The notes under the pieces are model-generated. The model did not search any database, had not been told where the DNA came from, and saw only the letters and a program-made list of their open reading frames with translations. The position numbers were made by a program, and so were the translations under genes. 64,000 nucleotides of DNA. Origin: Gaiellasilicea sp963806955. Its GTDB lineage: Bacteria > Actinomycetota > Thermoleophilia > Gaiellales > Gaiellaceae. Positions within the stretch are counted from its first letter, which is position 1; the number at the start of each line of letters is the position of its first letter. Positions 40,353 through 48,590 of this stretch are shown in pieces. Location of the stretch: positions 1,240,001 to 1,304,000 of the forward strand of contig CAWDZG010000002.1 of NCBI GenBank assembly GCA_963806955.1, in the 5' to 3' direction.

Positions 40353-42480
40353 TCAGTCGCGCAGGCTGTCGGAGAAGTCGGCGAGCGACTGCGTCGTCAC
40401 CTGGTCCAGCTTCGACCTCGTTCCCCTCCGCCGTCCGGACCAGGAAGCGCTCCGTCCCGTCGTCTATGCCGACCGGCCCGAAGGTCAGCTGTGTCGGCTC
40501 GGTGCCGATCGCGCCGCGTGCGACGACGACGCCGTCCTCGTCGACGAGCTCGAGCGTCGAGGGGCGGCGGGCTCGAGGCGACGACGGTGAGGTTGAGGCG
40601 CCGTAGCCGACGGTCGTTCCACGTCAGCCGCACCTCGGCCCCTCGCAGGACGACGTCCGGGTTGGGCAGGCCCTGCGTCAGGGCGATCGCGACGGCGTTC
40701 TGCTCGAGCGTCGCGGGAGGTCGGCCGGTTGCACCTCGTCGGCGATCGCGAGCGCGCGGACGTTGCCGAGGTCGGCGACGAGTTCGAAGCCGGGCGGAAC
40801 CGACGGCGGCTCCTTGCCCTCCTCGCGGTACACGTCGTCGTGGAGGAGGATGTGCTTCACCCCTTCGGCCTTCAGCACGCCCGGCGTCAGCGGGTCGTCG
40901 ATGTAGCGGCTGACGAGGCGGATCGCCTCCTCGCGCGTCCCGCCGGACCCCGAGCCGAAGATCGAGAACATCGGCTGCTCGTAGCGTTGCTGGAGGTAGA
41001 AGGTGCGCGGCCATCATCTGCAGGGCGGGCGCCTGATCCGTGGGCAGCGGGTAGTGGGCGACGATCCCGTGCGGCTGTCGCTTCAGCCAACCCACCCAGG
41101 GGTCGGGGTTGGCGAACGAGTACGCAGGCGCGAAGCCCGAGAAGTACTCGACGACGAGCAGCGCGCAGGCCGTCCCGGCGATCGCGAGCCCGTGGCGGTG
41201 GCGGCGGATCAGCACCGTCAGCGCGAACGCTGCGAGCACCGCGAGCGCGAAGGTCACGAGTAGCCCGAAGCGGGCGAACACCCGCCAGAAGGTCGTGATC
41301 TCACCGATCAGGTACGACGGCATCGGCACGTCGACGCCGAAGACGTTCGTCTCGCGCTTCAGAGAGAACACGAACGCCGCCGGTGCGAGCACGGTCATGC
41401 AGACGAGGAAGAAGCGGGTGAGCGGCGCCGAGAGCGAGTCGCGGTGCCGCCTGAGCACGAGGACGATGCCGGCGAGGCCGAGCACGATCAGCGTCCAGCC
41501 GAGGAACAGCGTGTTCTCCGACCAGTGGTCGTCGGCCCGGACGTCGACGGCGCGGGTGATCGGCTCGAAGAGCGGGTGCCGCACGGACGGGAGGACGTAC
41601 GACTCAGGCGCCGCCCCCAGATTCTGGAGCTGGGCGACGGGGTTGCTGACAATCGCCGCGACCGCCTCGCGGTCGTAGTGCCACGCGATCAGCGCCGGCA
41701 GGAAGGCGACGATCGCGGTCACGATCGCGATGTCCGCGATCGTGAACAGCCAGAGGCGCTGTGCCCACGAGCGGGCGCGTCGAGCTCGACCATCCAAAAG
41801 ACGCCGACATCAGCGCGGCCAGGAGGCCGTAGTAGGAGTTCTGGTAGAAGGTCGTGACGACGGCGAGGCCGACGACGACGCCGGACCAGATCGTCTGGCG
41901 GCGGTGCGCGTAGAGCAGCGCTCCCGACGAGCACCGGGAACACCCAGGCGTGCATGAAGCCGGCGTGACCGGCGTACGCGCGCTCGATCATCCAGGGGTT
42001 GAACGCGACCGCGAAGCCGGCGAGCAGGCTGCCGACGATGTGGAAGCCGAGCCGGTCGAGCAGCACGTAGACCGAGAAGCCGGTGAGGACGAAGCCGAGC
42101 AGGAGGTACACGTTCGCGGCGGCGCCGAAGCCGACGACGTAGTGGAGCAGCCAGATCGAGCCGGGGATGAGCGCGTTCGCGTACTGGATGGCGCGCGACC
42201 ACGGCATGCCCTCGGGAGCACCGTTCAACGGGTCGCGCTCGAGCGTGAACGGGTTCTCGCCCGCGTACGCGGCGCCCCAGTAGGCGCGGATCCCGTATGA
42301 CGCGTCGTTCGGGCCGACGAGCACCGAGTTGCCGAGGTCGCCGAACAGCTCGTGGAACCACAGCGCGGTGAGCCCGACGAAGACGAGGAAGACGTAGAGG
42401 TCGCGCCGTGTCACCCGCAACGAACGGATCGCCGGGCCGACACGAGCGCCTCCGCGGGACCACGCGAGCGAACGTTGCAC
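40353..42480 (-). CDS. Large multi-pass membrane protein, YfhO/GT-C-like (several frameshifts)
   Basis: About 710 residues assembled from several frames. LYVFLVFVGLTALWFHELFG, YWGAAYAGENPFTLERDPLN, NPWMIERAYAGHAGFMHAWV, then helices (WTLIVLGLAGIVLVLRRHRD) and a C-terminal soluble part (TREEAIRLVSRYIDDPLTPG, VKHILLHDDVYREEGKEPPS, GFELVADLGNVRALAIADEV). It ends in LADFSDSLRD with a stop at 40353. The multi-helix body followed by an extracytoplasmic domain resembles YfhO/GT-C glycosyltransferases, but I cannot name a family with certainty. Frame changes are near 41925, 41795, 41010, 40715, 40562 and 40412. The start GTG 42480 was picked because TACCAT lies 7 nt upstream; GTG 42504 would sit on top of that box. 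Confidence 0.6.
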
Positions 42481-42487
42481 CGACGGG

Positions 42488-42493
42488 ATGGTA
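42488..42493 (-). promoter_or_regulatory. -10 box TACCAT of the YfhO-like gene
   Basis: TACCAT on the minus strand, 7 nt before GTG 42480. Confidence 0.45.
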
Positions 42494-42511
42494 CCGACGC
42501 CCACGGGCGGC

Positions 42512-43791
42512 TCAGCGTCGTCCGAGCGCGCGGACGAGCAGGCCGCGCGTGAGCACCTCGTGCGCCACGAGCAGGATCGCCGCGGCGGCGATGTCGACCG
42601 CGATCAGTTGTCGTGGGCTCTCGTGGAAGGCGAGGAACAGCCCATCTGCGCGAGGCCGCCCAGGACGAGCAGCCAGGCGAACCCGTAGCGCTCGTGGCCG
42701 AGGTGGTACACGAGCAGCACGTTGAGGAGCGCGAAGCCGGTCATCGCGATCCCGAACAGCCAGAGTAGCCCGGCTGCGTCGGCGTAGTCCGAGCCGAACG
42801 CGATCCGGACGATCGTGCTGCCGCCGGCCGCGTAGACGACCGTCGTCAGGGAACAGAACGCGAGCGTGACGAGCACGCTGCGCCGGAGGATGTCGATCGT
42901 GTCGACCCGGTCGGCCGCCCGAGCGGCGACCCGGGGCAGCAGGACGGTGATGATCGCGGCCGGCAGGTAGAGGATCACGCGGCCGACGAGGGACGCGCTG
43001 CCGTAGATGCCGGCTTCGTCGTCGGACAATGCGGTCTTCGCGACGACAACGTCGACGCTCGTCAGCGCCGTGATCGCGAGGAGTCCTAAGATGACCGGCA
43101 GGAGCGACCGCGCAGCGTCCCTTCTCTCTACGCGCCGGCCGCTCGCCGGAGCCGGACTCGCCCACTGGCGCAACACCCACAGCGGTACTCCAAGCGCCAC
43201 GATCATCGAGGCGACGGTGGCGAGCATCGCGCCGCCCACACTGAGCCCGGCAGCGAACGCCAGCACGAGCAGCGTCACGCGAGCGGACGCGCTCGCCGTG
43301 TATGCCACCGCAATGAGCCGGAAGCGTTGGAGTCCCTGAGCCAGGCCCCACGTGATGGGCGCCACCGAAGCCGGAAGTGTCGTCAGCGCCGTCAGCGCCA
43401 CCGCCGCGATGCTCGCGATCCCGAGCGCGTGCTTGAGCGGCCACGCGAGCGCGAGGAACACGATCGTCATCGCGACGCCGCCGATCGCGGTGTACGTCAT
43501 CGCGCGGCGCACGAACCAGTGGGCGGCCGCCTCGTCGCCGACGGCCGTGTAGTGCGCCACGTAGCGGGCGACCCACACCTGCACGCCGCCGAGCGGCAGC
43601 GCGATCAGCCCCGAGATCGCGATCAGCGTCGCGAGGTCGCCGTACAGCGCCGGGCCGAGCGAGCGGGCCGCGATCAGGTGGAAGACGTAGTTGCCGAGGT
43701 TGAGCGAAAGGACGCCGACGAGCACGATCGCGCCGGCGTGGACGCCGCGCATCTGCGCACCGGCCGCCCCTGTTGCCTCCTTCGTGGACAC
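42512..43791 (-). CDS. Polysaccharide flippase, MOP/Wzx type (one frameshift)
   Basis: About 425 residues, twelve to fourteen helices. GVLSLNLGNYVFHLIAARSL, GPALYGDLATLIAISGLIAL, LPLGGVQVWVARYVAHYTAV and GLAQGLQRFRLIAVAYTASA are typical of the polysaccharide-synthase branch of MATE-like exporters; GIYGSASLVGRVILYLPAAI and TVLLPRVAARAADRVDTIDI form the second bundle. One base change at about 42643 separates the last stretch, LFLAFHESPRQLIAVDIAAA and HEVLTRGLLVRALGRR. The start GTG 43791 is 7 nt from a TACGCT box. It lies in the same direction as the GT-C gene upstream, 18 bp from its stop, but has its own promoter. Confidence 0.8.
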
Positions 43792-43798
43792 GGGCGGG

Positions 43799-43804
43799 AG
43801 CGTA
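43799..43804 (-). promoter_or_regulatory. -10 box TACGCT of the flippase gene
   Basis: TACGCT on the minus strand, 7 nt before GTG 43791. Confidence 0.5.
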
Positions 43805-43809
43805 CTCGC

Positions 43810-45187
43810 CTAGCGGCGCACCCAGACCGAGACGCCGCCGTCCTGCTCCACCCGGCGGTACCGGTCGCGGATGCCGGCGAGCACGGCGGGCCGGCGGAGG
43901 AAGGAGCGGCCGACGACGACGGCCTCGACGCTGCCCTCGTCGAGCTCGCGCAGCACCTCGGCCGCCGTCAGCGACCCGGTCTGGAACCGCAGGTTGGCGG
44001 TGTCGACGAGCGGCCCCCAGACGCGTCGGTCGGCGAGGAACGGCACCAGCGGCTGATCCGAGACGACGAGGTCGGCAGGCCCGGTGACGCGGCGGAGCGT
44101 CTCCGCCGCGGCCACGAGCTCGGGCTGCTCGGGAACGTCCGCGACGGCGAGGCGCCGCTGCTGCTGGACGTAGCCGGCGGCGAGCACGAGCGCGAGCGCG
44201 CCGAGCGCGGCCGTCCCCGGGCGCACGCGCCGGGCGAGCTCGACGAGCCCGATCGCCGCGGGCGGCGCGAGCGCGACCGGCAGCACGACGAGGTGGTTGT
44301 GGTGCAGCGGATGGTGGGTGAGCACGAACGCGAGCGACACGGCCCCCCAGGCCCACAGCGCCCACACGGCCTCACCGCGCCGCCGCAGGAGCAGGATCGA
44401 GCCGGCGAGGCCCGCGACGAGCAGCCACGCGAACGGCGTCTTCCAGTTGAGGAACGTTGCCAGCTCGTGCGAGCGGTCGACGACGGCAGGGGTGTCGCGC
44501 GCGTCGCGGTGGTAGTCGACGACGCTCTCCCACAGCTCGCCGAGCACGTCGCGGTAAGCGAGCAGGAGCACGGTGGAGACGGCCGCGGCGCCGCCGAGCA
44601 TGCCGCCGACGGCTCGCTCCCGCCGCGAGTTGCGCCACAGGAGCAGGAGCAGGAACGTCGGCAGCGCGAGCGCCGCGTTCGGCTTGGTCGCGACCGCGAG
44701 CGCCAGCGCCGCGCCGGCGGAGGCCGCGAGGGGCGAAGGTGTGCTCCCGCTGCTGCGCCTCCCACGCGAGCCGGAAGGCGAGCAGCGTCAGCGCGAGCGG
44801 CGGCACGTCCGCCAGCACCTGGTGCGCGATCAGCGCGAAGGTCGGCGCGATCGTCAGCAGCGCCGCGGCGACGAGGCCGGCGAGCGGTCCCGCGAGCGCG
44901 CGCGCGAGCACGTATGCGGCCAGGCAGGTCGCGATCGCGACGACCACCATCCCCCAGTGGAACCCGCGCACCGAGTCCGCGCCCGCCAGCGAGATCAGGC
45001 GCAGCAGCAGATAGAAGACGGGCGGCTGCGGCGCGAACACGTCCTCGCCGAGCTTCTGGCCGTGTTCGAGCGCGTCGACACTCGTCAGGTACACGCCCTC
45101 GTCGTAGTCGGTGTCGCTGCCGACGAGGCGGCCGAAGAGCGCCGCCTGGGCGGCGACGAGCGCGACGAGCGCGCCTGCCTCGGCGAG
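43810..45187 (-). CDS. GT39/ArnT-like membrane glycosyltransferase (frameshift, start not defined)
   Basis: About 460 residues. The first periplasmic loop has SDTDYDEGVYLTSVDALEHG, with the acidic D-Y-D-E-G catalytic motif of GT-C (GT39/GT83/PMT-like) enzymes. Helices follow (HWGMVVVAIATCLAAYVLAR, LLTIAPTFALIAHQVLADVP) and a C-terminal domain of about 110 residues (RRVTGPADLVVSDQPLVPFL, SVEAVVVGRSFLRRP). Frame change at about 44735, in VATKPNAALALPTFLLLLLW territory. No ATG, GTG or TTG precedes the first helix (EAGALVALVAAQAALFG) in frame after the WecB stop at 45193, so an indel may hide the start or a non-standard codon is used. It transfers a sugar from a polyprenyl-phosphate donor on the outer side. 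Confidence 0.72.
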
Positions 45188-45192
45188 GGGTG

Positions 45193-46287
45193 CTAGCCGA
45201 GGCTTCGTCGCAGCACCTCGGCCGCGCGCGGCCCCGCGGCGCCGTCCCAGAGCGGGATCTCCTGCTGCTCGTGCTCCTGCTCCAGCAGCGCGGGGATCTC
45301 GGCGATCCGCCCGGGGTCGGCCCCGAGCACCGTGTTCGTGCCCAGCTCGACCGTGACCGGCCGCTCGGTCGTGTCGCGGAGCGTGAAGCAGCGGACGCCG
45401 AGCGCCGATGCCTCCTCCTGGATCCCGCCCGAGTCGGTGAGCAGGAAGCGCGCCTCCGCCTGGAGGCCGAGGAACGCGAGGTAGCCGAGCGGCGGGCTCA
45501 GGATCACGCCTGCCTCCGCGAGGCCGTCCTCGAGGCCGAGCTCGCCCAGGTGCCCCCGCGTGCGCGGGTGCACCGGGAAGACGACCGGAACCGTTGCGGC
45601 GAGCTCCCTCAGCGCCTCGACCGTCGCGATCAGCTTCTCCGGATCGTCGACGAGCGCCGGGCGGTGCAGCGTGACGAGCCCGTACGCGCCCGGTTCGACG
45701 CCGAGCGCGCGCCAGGGCTCCTCGGCCTTCGCGTGCTCCAGGTGCGCGAAGACCGAGTCGATCATCGTGTTCCCGACGAAATGGGCCTTGGCGAGGTCGA
45801 TCCCCTCGCGCTCGAGGTTGCCGAACGCGCTCTCGGAGTGGAGCAGCAGCACGTCGCTCAGATGGTCGGTCAGGAGCCGGTTGTGCTCCTCCGGCATCGT
45901 CCGGTCGAAGCTGCGCAGGCCGGCCTCGAGATGCGCGACCGGGATGTGGAGCTTCGCGGCCGCGAGCGCGCCGGCGAGCGTCGAGTTGACGTCGCCCGGC
46001 ACGACGACGAGGTCGGGCCGGCGCTCGAGCAGCACCTGCTCGATCCCGACGAGGGCCTTCGCCGTCTGCTCGCCGTGGCTGCCGGAGCCGACGCCGAGGA
46101 AGACGTCGGGCTTCGGCAGCCCGAGCTCCGCGAGAAAGACGTCGGACATCTCGGCGTCGTAGTGCTGTCCGGTGTGCACGAGGAGGAGCTCGACGTCGGG
46201 GGCGAGCTCCTGTAGCCCCCGGTGGACCGGGGCTGCCTTCATGAAGTTCGGCCGGGCGCCGACGACGAAGCACACACTGGCTGGCAC
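45193..46287 (-). CDS. wecB: UDP-N-acetylglucosamine 2-epimerase (non-hydrolysing)
   Basis: A 364-residue protein from GTG 46287. VCFVVGARPNFMKAAPVHRG (GARPNFMK), LLVHTGQHYDAEMSDVFLAE (HTGQHYD), LVVVPGDVNSTLAGALAAAK (GDVNST), IPVAHLEAGLRSFDRTMPEE (H-x-EAGLR), HNRLLTDHLSDVLLLHSESA, TLHRPALVDDP and LLTDSGGIQEEASALGVRCF make this a textbook WecB/MnaA. It epimerises UDP-GlcNAc to UDP-ManNAc in the cytoplasm for surface polymers. TAGGCT lies 7 nt upstream of the GTG. It is divergent from the GT2/phosphoglycosyl transferase operon, with 38 bp between the two starts and two opposed -10 boxes there. No indel. Confidence 0.9.
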   Translation of the reverse strand: MPASVCFVVGARPNFMKAAPVHRGLQELAPDVELLLVHTGQHYDAEMSDVFLAELGLPKPDVFLGVGSGSHGEQTAKALVGIEQVLLERRPDLVVVPGDVNSTLAGALAAAKLHIPVAHLEAGLRSFDRTMPEEHNRLLTDHLSDVLLLHSESAFGNLEREGIDLAKAHFVGNTMIDSVFAHLEHAKAEEPWRALGVEPGAYGLVTLHRPALVDDPEKLIATVEALRELAATVPVVFPVHPRTRGHLGELGLEDGLAEAGVILSPPLGYLAFLGLQAEARFLLTDSGGIQEEASALGVRCFTLRDTTERPVTVELGTNTVLGADPGRIAEIPALLEQEHEQQEIPLWDGAAGPRAAEVLRRSLG

Positions 46288-46294
46288 GCGGGGG

Positions 46295-46300
46295 AGCCTA
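46295..46300 (-). promoter_or_regulatory. -10 box TAGGCT of wecB
   Basis: TAGGCT on the minus strand, 7 nt before GTG 46287. It faces the TACACT box of the divergent GT2 gene across 13 bp. Confidence 0.55.
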
Positions 46301-46313
46301 TCGGCGTGGTCAC

Positions 46314-46319
46314 TACACT
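46314..46319 (+). promoter_or_regulatory. -10 box TACACT of the GT2/phosphoglycosyl transferase operon
   Basis: TACACT, 6 nt before GTG 46326; leaderless start. Confidence 0.55.
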
Positions 46320-46325
46320 CGGCCC

Positions 46326-47421
46326 GTGGTCGCGATCAAGGCGCTCTTCTGGCTCTCCCTGGGGGCGCTCCTCTGGACGCATCTCCTCTACCCGCTCGCC
46401 GCGGCGGCTGCTCGCGCGCGTCCGCACGCGCAGGGTCGCCTCGGCGCCGATCGAGCCGACGGTGACCGTCGTCGTCGCCGCCCACAACGAGGAGCCGGTG
46501 ATCGCGCGGCGGCTCGAGAACCTGCGTGCGCTCGACTATCCCGCCGACAAGCTCGAGCTCGTCGTCACCTCCGACGCGTCGACCGACCGCACCGAGGAGA
46601 TCGCCGCGTCGTTCCCGGGCGTGCGCGTGATCCGCAACCCGCGTGGAGGCAAGGTCGCGGCCCAGGACAACGCCGTCCGGGAGACCGAGAGCGAGATCCT
46701 CGCCTTCACCGACGCGAACGCGAGCTGGGCGCCCGACGCGCTCCGCGCTCTCGTCGCGAACTTCGCCGACCCCGAGGTCGCCTACGTCTGCGGTCAGCTC
46801 GTGCTCGAGGCCGCCGACGGCTCGAACCGCGAGGGCGCGTACTGGCGCTACGAGATGGTGCAGCGGCAGGCGGAGTCGCGGCTCGGCTCGATCACGGGCG
46901 GCAACGGCTCGATCTACGCCGTGCGGCGCTCGGACTACGTCGAGGTCGACCCGAAGTGGGGCCACGACCTCTCCTTCCCGTACCGCATGGTGCAGGCGGG
47001 CCGACGCGCCGTCTACGAGCCTGCGGCGCGCGCGTTCGAGAAGCCGACGCCGTCGAACGAGACCGAGTACCGGCGCAAGGTGCGTATGTTCGAGCACTGC
47101 TGGGAGATCACGCTGCGCGGCTCGATCCTGAAGCGGCTCCCGCCCGGCTACCTCGTCGAGATCGTCTCGCACCGGATCCTCCGCTACGGCAGCGGCCTCC
47201 TCCATCTCGCCCTGTTCGCCACGTCGGTCGTCCTGGCGGGCGAGGGTCTGCTCTACCAGCTCGCGCTCACGGGTCAGCTGGCGCTCGTCCTCGCCGCGCT
47301 ACTCGGGGTCGGGATCGCCCGCTACTACGTGCTCGTCACCTGGGCGACCGTCGTCGCGCTCTGGAACTACCTCCGCCGCGGCGTGCCCGCGACGTGGGAA
47401 GCGGCCGAGGGCACGCGCTGA
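46326..47421 (+). CDS. Membrane GT2 glycosyltransferase (one frameshift)
   Basis: About 365 residues. One N-terminal helix (KALFWLSLGALLWTHLLYPL), then EPTVTVVVAAHNEEPVIARR, LELVVTSDASTDRTEEIAAS, NPRGGKVAAQDNAVRETESE and ILAFTDANASWAPDALRALV (DxD = DAN), YWRYEMVQRQAESRLGSITG followed by GNGSIYAVRRSDY, and Q/RxxRW-like RRKVRMFEHCWEITLRG. Three C-terminal helices follow. This is a processive-type GT2 (BcsA/HAS-like topology, though Q-x-x-R-W is replaced). The frame changes once near 46415, in the loop after the first helix. It probably builds a polymer or adds a sugar at the inner face. The end overlaps the phosphoglycosyl transferase start as CTGA. Confidence 0.78.
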
Positions 47422-47996
47422 ACCGCGCCCTCGACGTCGCGATCGCCGGCGCCGGCCTCGCGCTTGCGAGCCCGGTCCTCGCGGCAGCCGCGCTCGCGGT
47501 CAAGCTCGGCGACGGCGGCCCCGTCCTCTTCAAGCAGACCCGGGTCGGCAAGGACGGCGTCGACTTCGAGCTGCTGAAGCTCCGCACGATGGTCGTCGGC
47601 GCCGAGAAGCAGGGCGCCGGCTACGCGATCGACCGCGGTGACAGCCGGATCACGCGCGTCGGCCGCTTCCTCCGCCGCACCTCGCTCGACGAGCTGCCGC
47701 AGCTCTGGAACGTCGTCCGCGGCGAGATGAGCATCATCGGGCCGCGACCGACGCTCCGCTATCAGGTCGAGAAGTACTCGGAGCGGCAGCGGCGGCGGCT
47801 CGAGGTGCTGCCCGGGATCACCGGCTGGGCGCAGATCCACGGCCGCGCGTCGCTCTCGTGGGACGAGCGGATCGAGCTCGACGTCTGGTACGTCGACCAC
47901 CGCTCGGCGCTGACCGACCTGCTGATCCTGCTCCGCACCCCGCTCGCGCTCTTCGGTGGCACCTACAAGGGCGAGACCGGCGGGTGGAAGCGCTAG
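47418..47996 (+). CDS. Undecaprenyl-phosphate sugar phosphotransferase (bacterial sugar transferase)
   Basis: A 192-residue monotopic phosphoglycosyl transferase. The reentrant helix is LDVAIAGAGLALASPVLAAA; then GPVLFKQTRVGKDGVDFELL, KLRTMVVGAE (KLRTM), GRFLRRTSLDELPQLWN (D-E catalytic dyad), RGEMSIIGPRPTL and LPGITGWAQIHGRASLSWDE, all hallmarks of PglC/WcaJ/WbaP catalytic domains. It starts glycan assembly by transferring a sugar-1-phosphate to undecaprenyl phosphate. There is no N-terminal WbaP-type domain. The only start that keeps the first helix is CTG 47418, overlapping the upstream stop as CTGA. The stop shares CTAG with the convergent toxin gene. Confidence 0.88.
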   Translation: MNRALDVAIAGAGLALASPVLAAAALAVKLGDGGPVLFKQTRVGKDGVDFELLKLRTMVVGAEKQGAGYAIDRGDSRITRVGRFLRRTSLDELPQLWNVVRGEMSIIGPRPTLRYQVEKYSERQRRRLEVLPGITGWAQIHGRASLSWDERIELDVWYVDHRSALTDLLILLRTPLALFGGTYKGETGGWKR

Positions 47997-48280
47997 GTCG
48001 CCGTCGGCGACATCGCCGAGCGGCCGTCCTGAATCGTGACGACGACCACTCGATCTTCGTTCTCGAAATACACGTAGACGAGAATCAACCAGCGCCACGG
48101 TCCGAGGAGGAAGCGCAGCCCCTCCCAGCGTCCTCCGAGGGCGGGACCGAGGAGCGGAAACCGCTCGAGATGCGAGAGGGAGCGCCGCACGCGCTCGCGC
48201 GTGTCCGGCGGGAGGCTGTGGCTCGAGATCAGCTGCTCCAGGTCGCCGAGCGCGCCGGCACTGAGCTCGACGTTCGGCAC
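47993..48280 (-). CDS. RelE/ParE-type toxin
   Basis: A 95-residue protein from GTG 48280. VELSAGALGDLEQLISSHSL, RRSLSHLERFPLLGPALGGR, WEGLRFLLGPWRWLILVYVY and VVVVTIQDGRSAM fit the ParE/RelE fold (two helices, then beta-hairpins with R-x-x-L-x-G-x-x-R-x-L/I-V-Y). ParE members inhibit gyrase and RelE members cleave mRNA; I cannot tell which. It lies 3 bp after the antitoxin gene in the usual antitoxin-toxin order, and its stop overlaps that of the convergent transferase as CTAG. The region lies between two glycan operons. Confidence 0.7.
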   Translation of the reverse strand: MPNVELSAGALGDLEQLISSHSLPPDTRERVRRSLSHLERFPLLGPALGGRWEGLRFLLGPWRWLILVYVYFENEDRVVVVTIQDGRSAMSPTAT

Positions 48281-48283
48281 GCT

Positions 48284-48529
48284 CTAGAGTTGGTCGAGCG
48301 GAATCGTCTCGCCTCGGCGCGCCTGCTCGAGGCCGAGCTGCGCGCGGTCGAACGCACCCGGGATCGCGTCGAGAAGCTCGGCGACGTGACGCGGGTCGGC
48401 GTCGGTCTCGTCCAGGGCATGCGCGCGCAACGACCGCGCCAGGGTTCCCTCTTGCACGTTCGTCTGCTCTGAGAGCCGACGCAGCTTCGCGGCGTGCGCC
48501 TCGCCGAGCGTGACGTTCAGCCTCGCCAT
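48284..48529 (-). CDS. Ribbon-helix-helix-like antitoxin
   Basis: An 81-residue protein from ATG 48529. ARLNVTLGEAHAAKLRRLSE begins with a beta-strand and a helix like CopG/RHH DNA-binding domains (R-L-N-V-T-L), and the C-terminal half (RHVAELLDAIPGAFDRAQLG) is likely the toxin-binding part. It precedes the RelE/ParE gene by 3 bp. The perfect 12-bp-arm palindrome ten bases upstream is the natural operator for autoregulation. An alternative GTG at 48544 lies within that palindrome and is less likely. The protein should neutralise the toxin and repress the operon. Confidence 0.68.
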   Translation of the reverse strand: MARLNVTLGEAHAAKLRRLSEQTNVQEGTLARSLRAHALDETDADPRHVAELLDAIPGAFDRAQLGLEQARRGETIPLDQL

Positions 48530-48538
48530 TCTCGACGC

Positions 48539-48565
48539 ATACACGGATCGGCACGATCCGTGTAT
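48539..48565. promoter_or_regulatory. 27-bp perfect palindrome, toxin-antitoxin operator
   Basis: ATACACGGATCG-GCA-CGATCCGTGTAT: 12-bp perfect arms around 3 nt, located 10 bp upstream of the antitoxin ATG. It is also 13 bp from the -10 of the divergent ATP-grasp gene, so antitoxin binding could affect that gene too. Length and position fit an RHH antitoxin operator. Confidence 0.75.
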
Positions 48566-48578
48566 CAGGCGGCGGCGT

Positions 48579-48584
48579 TACCCT
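48579..48584 (+). promoter_or_regulatory. -10 box TACCCT of the ATP-grasp/PQQ operon
   Basis: TACCCT, 6 nt before GTG 48591. It is close to the toxin-antitoxin palindrome (ending 48565). Confidence 0.55.
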
Positions 48585-48590
48585 CCGCGC

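Noticed and set aside
43327..46215. A 962-codon open frame on the plus strand opposite the flippase, GT-C and wecB genes
   Set aside because: It is composed of Arg, Glu, Ala and Asp-rich low-complexity sequence typical of the antisense of GC-rich genes, while the minus strand encodes three recognisable families.
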